A stretch of 52,032 nucleotides of DNA from Alphaproteobacteria bacterium UBA6149 (GTDB lineage: Bacteria; Pseudomonadota; Alphaproteobacteria; Rickettsiales; UBA998), in assembly GCA_002423155.1 (NCBI GenBank), contig DIUV01000042.1, forward strand, positions 1 through 52,032, written 5' to 3'. A program made the position numbers and the translations under genes. Positions 15,987 to 23,323 of the stretch are shown one piece after another. Every line of letters starts with the position of its first letter. The stretch's first letter is position 1. Below the pieces are notes generated by a model that worked only from the letters and a program-made list of their open reading frames with translations, ran no database searches and was not told the DNA's origin.

Positions 15987-16493
15987 ATGACCGCAACTGA
16001 AAATCAAAATTCAGCCAATGTAGAATTAAACGCAACTGCAGAAATCGTTGCATCTTATGTATTAAATCATAAAGTAGAACCTACAGAATTAGCGAACTTG
16101 ATTAATAACGTCTATAAAACCGTATCTTCACTAACCGAAAAATCGGGCGCACGTAATTTAGTGTTAGCTGGTGGCAGCAGCGTTAGTGCTGAAGAATCAA
16201 TTACTCCTGACTATATTGTTTGCTTAGAAGATGGCAAAAAATTAAAAATGCTAAAACGCTATTTGAAAAAACATTACAATATGAGCCCTGAAGAATACCG
16301 CAAACGTTGGAACCTACCCGCAACTTACCCGATGGTAGCTCCCAACTACGCAAAACGCCGCAGCCAATTAGCCAAAGATATTGGCCTAGGCAAACATTCG
16401 CTAGCCCGCCGCAAAACCGCAGCTTTAGGCAAAGCGAAAAACCCATTACGCATGGTGCGCACCGAAACTCACGCCGTACAAGCAGCGATGTAG
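15987..16493 (+). CDS. mucR: MucR/Ros-family transcriptional regulator
   Basis: A 168-residue alphaproteobacterial regulator. The C-terminal Ros/MucR domain is clear: DYIVCLEDGKKLKMLKRYL (75-93), KHYNMSPEEYRKRWNLP, then YPMVAPNYAKRRSQLAKDIGLG. By numbering that coincides with Ros, the four zinc positions read Cys79, Asp82, Tyr92 and His96/Tyr97. Asp82 is usual in MucR, but the replacement of His92 by Tyr is not, so zinc binding may be weakened or lost. Residues 10-55 form the helical oligomerisation region. Family members are H-NS-like silencers of AT-rich promoters, and the AT-rich 180-bp leader fits autoregulation (inference). It is monocistronic with its own terminator. Confidence 0.93.
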   Translation: MTATENQNSANVELNATAEIVASYVLNHKVEPTELANLINNVYKTVSSLTEKSGARNLVLAGGSSVSAEESITPDYIVCLEDGKKLKMLKRYLKKHYNMSPEEYRKRWNLPATYPMVAPNYAKRRSQLAKDIGLGKHSLARRKTAALGKAKNPLRMVRTETHAVQAAM

Positions 16494-16502
16494 TTCAGCC
16501 AT

Positions 16503-16548
16503 AAAAAAACCCCTCCCAGCTCAATGAATGAACTGGGAGGGGTTTTTT
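16503..16548. terminator. strong terminator after mucR, possibly bidirectional
   Basis: Stem aaaaaacccctcccag with ctgggaggggtttttt, A tract before and T tract after. It lies 10 nt after the mucR stop. It faces HPr, which ends at 16702 on the other strand; the symmetrical A/T tracts could stop both. I see no gene or other structure in 16549-16701. Confidence 0.9.
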
Positions 16549-16701
16549 ATTTGTATAGCGTCTCCAAATAAGAATTACCCATGATATATATCCAACTACC
16601 TTGAATTACTTTACCACTCTTAGGCTATAGATAGTTTTTCCTATCACAACCTTCAACGCCTCACCTCCTATTACCATCTGGATAACCCCCAATAGTCAGC
16701 C

Positions 16702-17037
16702 TCACGCCTTATGCTCTTGCGCATTAATATCTTCACCAAATTTATTTTCTATTAGTTCCGTTAATGCTTGCAGCACCTCGGATGACTGATTGCCGCTGGC
16801 AGATATTTGTATCTCGGTGCCATTATCGGCCGCGAGCAGCATTAAACCTAGTAAAGACGAGCCATTAACCGGGCCGTAACATTCGCTGCCTTCCGCTAGC
16901 CCCGTCCAATTAACTCGTGAAACTTGCACTTTTGCATCGTAAGCACCCACCGTCTTAATGAATTTGGCAGAAGCGCGGGCATGAAGCCCCTTTTGGTTGC
17001 AGATGGTAACGCGGATGCTACTTTCTGCATTGCTCAT
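16702..17037 (-). CDS. HPr-family phosphocarrier protein
   Basis: A 111-residue HPr-like phosphocarrier. The phosphorylated histidine is His19 in KGLHARAS, and VNGSSLLGLMLLAA (57-70) contains the regulatory-serine region. It is longer than classic HPr (about 88) because of a small insert around 45-55 and a charged C-terminal tail. With EIIA(Man) directly upstream (2-nt gap) and rapZ nearby, it belongs to the incomplete regulatory phosphotransferase system of alphaproteobacteria, which phosphorylates regulators rather than importing sugar. No sugar permease or EI is in the window. Confidence 0.93.
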   Translation of the reverse strand: MSNAESSIRVTICNQKGLHARASAKFIKTVGAYDAKVQVSRVNWTGLAEGSECYGPVNGSSLLGLMLLAADNGTEIQISASGNQSSEVLQALTELIENKFGEDINAQEHKA

Positions 17038-17039
17038 AG

Positions 17040-17438
17040 CTAAACTTTCAGTAAATTGCGTACGGTGCAGATATATTTCTGCCCAGCATCTTGCGCTTGT
17101 TGCACCGCTTCGGAAAGAGATAAAGAATCGCGCACGCTGACTAATTTGATTAGCATGGGCAAATTAACCCCTGCAAGCACCTCTATCTTGCCAGTATTAA
17201 TTACGGAAATTGCCAAGTTAGAAGGTGTGCCCCCGAACATATCGGTAAGAATAACCACACCGCTGCCATTGTCAACCGACTCAACGGCGCGCAGAATATC
17301 CTCCCGCCGCTTCTCCATATCATCCCCCGCGACGATACAGACGGATTCCATCCGCTCCTGCTTACCCATCACGTGCTCAACCGTGCCAATAAACTCTAGC
17401 GCGAGCGCGTTATGTGTTACTAAAACAATGCCAATCAT
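17040..17438 (-). CDS. PTS EIIA component, mannose family
   Basis: A 132-residue EIIA(Man)-type domain. The active-site His9 is in VLVTHN, GSGVVILTDMFGGTPSNLA (about 78-96) is the conserved core loop, and EVLAGVNLPMLIKL the dimer strand. It accepts phosphate from HPr. As a stand-alone protein beside HPr, it is likely a regulatory sensor. AGGCAGG lies just before the start. A terminator upstream (17508-17550) separates it from the RTX gene, so EIIA-HPr should have their own promoter in 17439-17507. Confidence 0.95.
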   Translation of the reverse strand: MIGIVLVTHNALALEFIGTVEHVMGKQERMESVCIVAGDDMEKRREDILRAVESVDNGSGVVILTDMFGGTPSNLAISVINTGKIEVLAGVNLPMLIKLVSVRDSLSLSEAVQQAQDAGQKYICTVRNLLKV

Positions 17439-17507
17439 GCACCTGCCTCTTTCTGGGACAATCTATAATGCAAACTGTGGAAAGATGCTAGACTAAACTT
17501 ATAGCAA

Positions 17508-17550
17508 CCACAAAAAAGAGGCTCCATCGCTGAAGCCTCTTTCTTTGTGG
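17508..17550 (-). terminator. terminator of the second RTX gene
   Basis: Stem ccacaaaaaagaggct (17508-17523) with agcctctttctttgtgg (17534-17550). Read leftward it follows the RTX stop at 17560 and ends in a T-rich arm. It insulates the RTX gene from EIIA-HPr. Confidence 0.8.
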
Positions 17551-17559
17551 AGTTAGATA

Positions 17560-18528
17560 TTATAATCCCCCGCCGCCAGCATGATCAAAAAGAAAATCTG
17601 CCTCGGTAAGAATATTTGGCACAACATTATGCAAAGTGATTGCAATATTGCCATGTTCGTTTTTTATTATAGTATCTATACCTATAGGAGTTTCCGCCTG
17701 AACAAAGGTTAAATATTCAAAACCTGAATATTCATGGATAAAAATTTTATCTACGCCATGTTGAAAATCTGTTACGTTGACACTCATTTTTTGCCCGTCA
17801 GGTGCGCTAAATTCTAAAACATCTCTTCCTTTTCCTGTGCTTACTTCATCTCCTTTGGTAGCACCAATCCAAACGAAGCGGTCATTTCCTTCGCCACCAT
17901 CTAATACGTCACCAAAGATGTCTCCACCGCCACCGCCAAAGGCAGATGGAGCAGCAGAACCACCACCACCGCCATTTTCAGTCTCAGAAATAAATAAATC
18001 ATTGCCATTGCCACCAAGAACAATATCCTGCCCAGCACCACCAATTAAAGTATCATTCCCAGCACCACCATTAATAATATCATTACCTTTGCCGCCGTCT
18101 AGATAATCCGCACCACCTTTTGGTGCTGATATAACACTTGAGGTAATATCTCCAAGCAACTCGTCGTTACCTGCACCACCAATGATACTATCACTGCCTT
18201 CACCACCTTCTAAAATATCATCTCCTGCTGCGCCAACTAAAGTGTCATTACCTTTGCCGCCATACAAGGAATCGCCAACCCACGAACCACCGCCCCCAAA
18301 AGCAGCTGGAGCAGCATCACCACCCCCGCCCCCAAAAGACTGAACAGCTCCCGCAAATAACAAATCATTACCTGCACCGCCCAGTAATATATCATTACCC
18401 GCACCACCAACTAAAGTATCATTACCCGCACCACCATCAATAAAATCATCTCCCGCTTTTCCATCAATTAGGTCTGCTGTTTTTGTTCCAATAATTGTAT
18501 CAGAATCTTTTGTTCCTAAAATTTTCAT
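17560..18528 (-). CDS. RTX-type calcium-binding repeat protein, 322 aa
   Basis: Starts MKILGTKDSDTIIGTKTADL and runs straight into hemolysin-type nonapeptides (GDDFIDGGAGNDTLVGGAGND, then more at 88-125 and 140-180). Two glycine-rich inserts, GGGGGDAAPAAFGGGGSW (66-83) and GGGGGSAAPSAFGGGGGD (186-203), divide the protein into two similar halves. This suggests internal duplication. The last 110 residues are not repetitive and probably carry the type I secretion signal. No Cys is visible. Start 18528 follows AGGATGAG; a frame opening at 18594 has no ribosome site. It is inserted between rapZ and EIIA(Man), with its own promoter and terminator. Confidence 0.85.
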   Translation of the reverse strand: MKILGTKDSDTIIGTKTADLIDGKAGDDFIDGGAGNDTLVGGAGNDILLGGAGNDLLFAGAVQSFGGGGGDAAPAAFGGGGSWVGDSLYGGKGNDTLVGAAGDDILEGGEGSDSIIGGAGNDELLGDITSSVISAPKGGADYLDGGKGNDIINGGAGNDTLIGGAGQDIVLGGNGNDLFISETENGGGGGSAAPSAFGGGGGDIFGDVLDGGEGNDRFVWIGATKGDEVSTGKGRDVLEFSAPDGQKMSVNVTDFQHGVDKIFIHEYSGFEYLTFVQAETPIGIDTIIKNEHGNIAITLHNVVPNILTEADFLFDHAGGGGL

Positions 18529-18637
18529 AATTCTCATCCTTTTTGTAAGATTTAAACAAAACCAAAAAAGTTTATCAAACACACACAAAGACAAACTTAA
18601 TTGTCTAAATTATCTTCAAATAATCCAGAGTATGAGC

Positions 18638-18663
18638 GTTACATAGAGCATAAAAAATGTCAA
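18638..18663 (-). promoter_or_regulatory. possible promoter of the second RTX gene
   Basis: On the minus strand a perfect -35 TTGACA occupies 18663-18658. The best -10 candidate (TAACGC, 16 nt downstream) is weak, so an activator may be needed. It is about 130 bp upstream of the RTX start, in an AT-rich spacer after rapZ. Confidence 0.3.
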
Positions 18664-18713
18664 TAAAATTTTAATAAAAATTAAGTATTTTTAGTATTAC
18701 TTGACAAACAATA

Positions 18714-19562
18714 CTAACTTATATTAATGTCTCGGTGCCGTAAATTTGCTTCCACACCCCAAGCGGCAATATCTTGGGTTAATTTTTCCGCCACGCAGAC
18801 CGAGCGATGCTTGCCACCTGTACAACCAATCGCCAAAGTAAGGGAAGACTTCCCCTCCGCACGATAGCGCGGAAGCAAGGGCGATAATAAATTTAAGAGA
18901 TTGTTATAAAACGCCGAAAAATCGACATCTTTAGTTACATATTCTTCCACTGCTTTATTACGCCCCGTAAAATCACGTAATTCAGGAATATAATGGGGGT
19001 TTTGTAAAAAGCGCACGTCAATCACCAAATCTGCCTCCCGCGGCAAGCCAAGCTTGTACGAAAAAGAAATAATATTAACCGCAAATATTTGTCGCTCAGG
19101 GGCAAAATATTCCTGCACGCGTAGTTGTAAGGCGGAGGCTGAGCTGGCAGTACTATCCATCACCACATCTGCCACCTCTCGCAAGGGCTGGAGCAACAAA
19201 ACTTCCGACTTTATACCATCAGGCAATGGTCTATCACTGGCTAAAGGGTGCGGACGGCGAGTTTCTTTAAAGCGGCGCAACAACACATCTTCATCGCACG
19301 CCAAAAACAATAATTGCAATTCTAGCGTAGCATCTGCCCGTAAATCCGCCAATAACTCTAAAAATTCCGCCGGCGAAAATCCCCAGCTGCGCACATCACA
19401 CACTACGGCTAAGTAATCAACATCTTGATTAAGCACCGATAACAAAGTTCGCAACAACGAAAGCGGCAAATTATCAATCGTGGCATAACCCGCATCTTCC
19501 AAGGCACGCAAAGCCACGCCTTTTCCTGCACCAGAACAACCACTTATCAATAATAGTTTCAT
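18714..19562 (-). CDS. rapZ: RapZ/YvcJ-family nucleotide-binding RNase adapter
   Basis: A 282-residue protein, normal length. The N-terminal kinase-like half has the P-loop GCSGAGKG (8-15) and the C-terminal half has the family signature LAIGCTGGKHRSVCVAEKL. RapZ in enterobacteria delivers a small RNA to RNase E to control glucosamine-6-phosphate synthase. In alphaproteobacteria it usually sits beside hprK and EIIA(Man)/HPr, and its function there is less clear. Here EIIA-HPr lie 1.3 kb downstream, separated by an RTX gene. hprK is absent from the upstream side, where a toxin-antitoxin pair and phaC are found instead. Confidence 0.95.
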   Translation of the reverse strand: MKLLLISGCSGAGKGVALRALEDAGYATIDNLPLSLLRTLLSVLNQDVDYLAVVCDVRSWGFSPAEFLELLADLRADATLELQLLFLACDEDVLLRRFKETRRPHPLASDRPLPDGIKSEVLLLQPLREVADVVMDSTASSASALQLRVQEYFAPERQIFAVNIISFSYKLGLPREADLVIDVRFLQNPHYIPELRDFTGRNKAVEEYVTKDVDFSAFYNNLLNLLSPLLPRYRAEGKSSLTLAIGCTGGKHRSVCVAEKLTQDIAAWGVEANLRHRDINIS

Positions 19563-19572
19563 TTTTTCAACA

Positions 19573-19893
19573 TTAAGAAGAAATTTGCGCCAAAGTCTGC
19601 TCTACCATAGCGGGATTTGCGGCAATGATGGACAATAAAATACGCGCCGAACGCTCAGGATTTCTCCGCCCCTGCTCCCAATCACGCAAGGCACTCACAG
19701 CAAAACCATAATGATTAGCAAAATCCTTTTGGCTCAAACCGAGATTTTTTCTGATTTCTGAAACATCAATATTTTTTGGGGGAACATAATGGTAATTGGG
19801 CAAGTCCATCTCTCCTTTAGCAAAAGCAAGCATTTCTTTTGCCGCGGTTACTAAACTATGCTCTTCTTTAATTTCTTTTGACATATCAAACAT
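19573..19893 (-). CDS. XRE-family antitoxin (HigA-like)
   Basis: A 106-residue protein with a C-terminal helix-turn-helix: DVSEIRKNLGLSQKDFANHYGFAVSALRDWEQGRRNPERSAR, residues about 44-85 (segments quoted around the motif). It is preceded by a flexible region (YHYVPPKNI) likely to bind the toxin. The ATG lies inside the end of the toxin gene (8-nt overlap), giving the toxin-first order of higBA loci. It ends 10 nt upstream of rapZ. It probably represses its own operon. Confidence 0.85.
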   Translation of the reverse strand: MFDMSKEIKEEHSLVTAAKEMLAFAKGEMDLPNYHYVPPKNIDVSEIRKNLGLSQKDFANHYGFAVSALRDWEQGRRNPERSARILLSIIAANPAMVEQTLAQISS

Positions 19894-20212
19894 CCATTTT
19901 CTTTAAAATATCGGTTATCTGGCGAAGTTGCTCTTTATCCTGTGCATCTAGATTTTCTTTTTCATTTTTTGCAAAAACATCCAGAAAAAATATATTTTCT
20001 TTATGTTGCCAAAAATAATACATAATCCGTAAACCACCACTTTTACCAGAATTACCTCGCGCTGCGCGAGCTTTTCTGATGCCCCCAGTGCCGACAATAA
20101 TTGGCCATTTTTCAGGAAAAGAAATAATTTCCTTTTCAACAGAAAGCAGCTCCCGCTCCGTTAAAAGCTTGGATATTTTGCGAGTATAAATTTTAGTGCG
20201 AACAACTTTCAT
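19886..20212 (-). CDS. RelE/HigB-type toxin
   Basis: A 108-residue basic protein, MKVVRTKIYTRKISKLL at the N-terminus, with the family core GTGGIRKARAARG, GGLRIMYYFWQ and FFLDVFAKNEKENL. These match HigB/RelE-fold mRNA interferases encoded before an XRE antitoxin. The start at 20212 aligns with the family; a frame open from 20248 would add 12 residues, and neither has a good ribosome site. It lies 38 nt from the phaC stop, on the same strand. Confidence 0.82.
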   Translation of the reverse strand: MKVVRTKIYTRKISKLLTERELLSVEKEIISFPEKWPIIVGTGGIRKARAARGNSGKSGGLRIMYYFWQHKENIFFLDVFAKNEKENLDAQDKEQLRQITDILKKMDV

Positions 20213-20250
20213 AAGGACAACTATACGGCACTGCCACATATTTAGCAAGC

Positions 20251-22038
20251 TTATTTAACTAAAACATAGCTCCCCGGAGCAGCTTCCAGCGCCTTTAATT
20301 TACCCGAGCCAATCTCACGCGCAGGAGTTTTTTTGCCTGCATATTTATTCTGCCATTCATTCCAATGTGACCACCAAGAACCAGCATGTTCGGTGGCTTT
20401 GGTCTGCCAACCACTCGTATGGGCTGGCAGTCTGCCTTCATGGTCCACCACCCAGTAGCAATATTTTTGTTTAATCGGTGGATTCACCACCCCGGCAATA
20501 TGCCCACTGGCGGCGAGGGTAAAAGTCACCTGACCAGAAAATATTTGCGTCGCCGCATAAGTTGACTGCCACGGGGCGATGTGATCTTCGCGGCAAGATA
20601 GCATATAAGTGGGGGTGGTGATTTTACGCAAATCAATCGGCACCCCATCAATAATTATGCCGCCCGGTTTTATCAGCAGATTTTTTTGATACATATTGCG
20701 TAAATAAAAACTATGCATTGCCGCGGGCATGCGCGTCGCATCCGAGTTCCAATATAATAAATCAAACGGGAACGGGTCTTTGCCGAGCAAGTAATTATTC
20801 ACCACAAAAGACCAAATCAGGTCATTAGCACGCAACATGGCAAAAGTGGTCGCCATTTCTTTGCCTTCTAAATAACCTTTGTCGTTCATTTTTTGTTCCA
20901 GCGCGGAAATCTGTTCATCATCAATAAACACCGCCATATCCCCAGCTTCGGAAAAATCGGTTAAAGTGGTCAGATAAGTAGCCGAAGCCACGCGCTTATC
21001 TTCACCCTTAGCCGCCAAATACGCCAAAGTAGTGGCGAGCAAAGTGCCGCCCAAGCAATAACCAATTACCGAAACTTGTTTTTCGCCGGTGGCTTTTTCC
21101 ACCGCATCTAAGCCTGCCAGTGCGCCTTCTTTTACATAATCGGCAAAAGTTTTCTGGCTTAATTTAGCATCCGGATTCACCCACGACACCATAAATACCG
21201 TGTGTCCTTGACCCACCAGCCATTTCACCAGCGAATTTTCGGGCTGCAAATCCAAAATATAAAATTTATTAATCCAGGCCGGAATAACCATCACCGGGCG
21301 TTGATGCACCTGTTTAGTGGTTGGTTCATATTGAATTAGTTGCATTAAATCATTTTGAAAAACCACTTTTCCCGGCGTTAAAGCAAGGTTTTTCCCCGGC
21401 GCAAAAGCTTTTTCGTCGGTCATCCGAATAGTGCCGCGCTTTAAATCTTCCAGCATGTTTTCTAACCCACGCACGAGATTTTCGCCGTTACTCTCCATGG
21501 TCACCCGTTGCACTTCTGGATTAGTGGCAATAAAATTGCTGGGCGACATAGCGTCCACATATTGGCGCGTATAGAATTCTACCTTATGGGCAGATTTTTT
21601 GTCCATTCCCTCGGTTCCCTTAACGGCATCCTGCATCCATTTAGAGCCCATCAAATAAGAATCTTTAATAAAATCAAACACAGGATTTTCCTGCCACGCT
21701 TCATCGCGAAATCTTTTATCTTTCGCCGAAGGTTCTTCGTGCGGTTTATTAAAGAAAAACCGCTGCGAGGCATTACCCATCAGCTGCATAGTATCTTTCC
21801 AGATAGTAGTATTTAAATTAACCAGATGCTCAGGGTCACTCGCCAAACCGCCCATTACTTCCATAAAAGCTTGGCTGATATGCAATAAATTACTACCATC
21901 CATCTTTTGTCCATTAATCTGCGATGCAGCAATCTGCTGCAAAACCTGCTGCCACAGCTGTGCCGCTCGTCCCATATTCTGTGCAAACAACATAGGATTA
22001 TGATGATGGGGAGCATGTTTCATTTTTGCACTGTTCAT
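20251..22038 (-). CDS. phaC: class I poly(R)-hydroxyalkanoate synthase
   Basis: Polymerises 3-hydroxyacyl-CoA into storage polyester granules. The 595-residue protein carries the lipase-like box GYCLGG with catalytic Cys328, Asp485 in SCREDHIAPW and His513 in ASGHIAGV. Length and single-subunit form fit class I. The N-terminal extension is His-rich (HAPHHHNP). ATG 22038 begins only 2 nt from the end of a palindromic element (22040-22206), whose terminal AAGGAATG is the only visible ribosome site; ATG 22023 is an alternative start. No phaA/phaB/phasin genes are adjacent. Confidence 0.95.
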   Translation of the reverse strand: MNSAKMKHAPHHHNPMLFAQNMGRAAQLWQQVLQQIAASQINGQKMDGSNLLHISQAFMEVMGGLASDPEHLVNLNTTIWKDTMQLMGNASQRFFFNKPHEEPSAKDKRFRDEAWQENPVFDFIKDSYLMGSKWMQDAVKGTEGMDKKSAHKVEFYTRQYVDAMSPSNFIATNPEVQRVTMESNGENLVRGLENMLEDLKRGTIRMTDEKAFAPGKNLALTPGKVVFQNDLMQLIQYEPTTKQVHQRPVMVIPAWINKFYILDLQPENSLVKWLVGQGHTVFMVSWVNPDAKLSQKTFADYVKEGALAGLDAVEKATGEKQVSVIGYCLGGTLLATTLAYLAAKGEDKRVASATYLTTLTDFSEAGDMAVFIDDEQISALEQKMNDKGYLEGKEMATTFAMLRANDLIWSFVVNNYLLGKDPFPFDLLYWNSDATRMPAAMHSFYLRNMYQKNLLIKPGGIIIDGVPIDLRKITTPTYMLSCREDHIAPWQSTYAATQIFSGQVTFTLAASGHIAGVVNPPIKQKYCYWVVDHEGRLPAHTSGWQTKATEHAGSWWSHWNEWQNKYAGKKTPAREIGSGKLKALEAAPGSYVLVK

Positions 22039-22039
22039 T

Positions 22040-22206
22040 TAGACTCATTCCTTTTCTGCTTGTAGCATGGCCTTTTCTGCTTGTAGCAAGGCATCTGCGC
22101 CGCTTTCTTCGTTCTCGAAGCCTCACGTAGCTCCGCTACGCTGCGGTTCTGCGAGCGCAGAAAACGACTCATCTACCTCACTACAAGCAGAAACGAAATA
22201 AGTCTA
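22040..22206. mobile_element. MITE-like palindromic element (family A), copy 2
   Basis: A 167-bp element whose 26-bp ends (22040-22065 and 22181-22206) are inverted repeats with three mismatches, starting and ending in TA. Reverse-complemented, it aligns along most of its length with 1310-1454. It also holds a tandem duplication of about 21 bp (22050-22070 and 22071-22091). It separates phaC from rsmD and supplies the leader of phaC. Confidence 0.75.
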
Positions 22207-22269
22207 TGAGTATTTACTACAGATTGCATTATAGATAAAGTAGCACAATAATAATCTTGTAATGATAAG

Positions 22270-22833
22270 TTATATTTTTCTAAAAACTAACACTCTAGTG
22301 CGCCCATAAACTTTATCTTTAATAATCTCCAACCCATCTATTTCGGGAATCGCATCTTTTTTGGCTTGTTCCAGCACGATTATACCATTTTCACGCAACC
22401 AGCCCCCATTTAGCAATAATTGCAAAATTATAGGCGACAAATCTTGGCTATAAGGAGGATCAATAAAAACAACTTCATAAGTAGCAATCGCCCTAGGCAA
22501 CTTAGTCGCATCACATTGAAAAAATTTGCTATTCTCCAATTCCCCCAACTTCTCCGCATTCGCCCGCGCCTGCTTCAAAACTGTGCTTTGCGCATCGACA
22601 AACACCACTTTCGCCGCCCCACGAGAAAGCGCCTCCAGCCCCAGCGCACCACTACCACAACATATATCCGCAACAATGGCGCCATCAAGCAAATGCGTGC
22701 GCTCATCATCCATATCCAGATGCGTGATAATATTAAACACCGCCTCGCGCACCATAGAAGAAGTGGGGCGCACGGTTTTGCCCTCTACCGACGCAAAACT
22801 GCGCCCCCGATGTTTTCCGCCGATTATGCGCAT
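22270..22833 (-). CDS. rsmD: 16S rRNA (guanine-966-N2)-methyltransferase
   Basis: Methylates G966 of 16S rRNA using S-adenosylmethionine. Motifs: N-terminal MRIIGGKHRGR, VRPTSSMVREAVFNI, the SAM loop DICCGSGALGLEALSRGA, and the catalytic DPPY in VFIDPPYSQDL. At 187 residues it is normal. It is flanked by two different palindromic elements, so it looks monocistronic. Confidence 0.95.
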   Translation of the reverse strand: MRIIGGKHRGRSFASVEGKTVRPTSSMVREAVFNIITHLDMDDERTHLLDGAIVADICCGSGALGLEALSRGAAKVVFVDAQSTVLKQARANAEKLGELENSKFFQCDATKLPRAIATYEVVFIDPPYSQDLSPIILQLLLNGGWLRENGIIVLEQAKKDAIPEIDGLEIIKDKVYGRTRVLVFRKI

Positions 22834-22854
22834 AAGTAACTCCTGTTTCTTTTA

Positions 22855-23020
22855 TATACCTAAACTAAATGATTTTGCGGACTTTATACCAAGATATTTT
22901 GTCAAATAATAACAGGAAAAAGCGCAGTAATACTTCATTGCTATTTCAAGCTTTTTCCTGTTATTAGTTGGCGAAATATCGCAGTGTAGAAAATCTGCAA
23001 AATCATTTAGTTTAGGTATA
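22855..23020. mobile_element. MITE-like palindromic element, TA-flanked (family C)
   Basis: Perfect 24-bp inverted terminal repeats (22855-22878 and 22997-23020), which include a terminal TA on each side. Inside is a second perfect 17-bp inverted repeat (22907-22923 with 22950-22966). There is no coding capacity. The size of 166 bp and the TA ends fit a non-autonomous IS630/Tc1-like element (inference). Confidence 0.75.
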
Positions 23021-23323
23021 ACTTATCATATACGGCAAAATCCGCATTGCAATAAACATAAAAATATCTCCCTCATAGGCAAATTTTTCCCCTCGCACAG
23101 ACAAACCCCGACAAATCATAAGATTCTTCTTTCAAGTTGTTCACATGCTGGTAATATGGCACAACATAAGCTAGACTTAAGCTACTGGCATAACTGCGAA
23201 ATATTATATTTCAATAGCTTAAATGAAGGCTCAACTTATGGGCGAAACCCGAAAAATCCTTATAATCTGGTATTGTGACCAGTTGTTCTAGGAGCTTTCC
23301 ACAGACTTATCCACAGGGGACAT
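23021..23323. other. uvrC upstream region, non-coding
   Basis: I see no gene or strong promoter in these 300 bp. A DnaA-box-like TTATCCACA lies at 23307-23315, with a weaker ctttccaca just before it and TTGTTCACA about 160 bp upstream. AGGGG at 23315-23319 serves as ribosome site for the GTG start of uvrC. Confidence 0.4.

Noticed and set aside
23296..23315. DnaA-box-like TTATCCACA and ctttccaca upstream of uvrC as a replication origin
   Set aside because: Only one perfect box is visible, with no box cluster, no AT-rich unwinding element and no origin-linked genes such as dnaA, hemE or parAB. A GC-skew plot of the full genome would decide.
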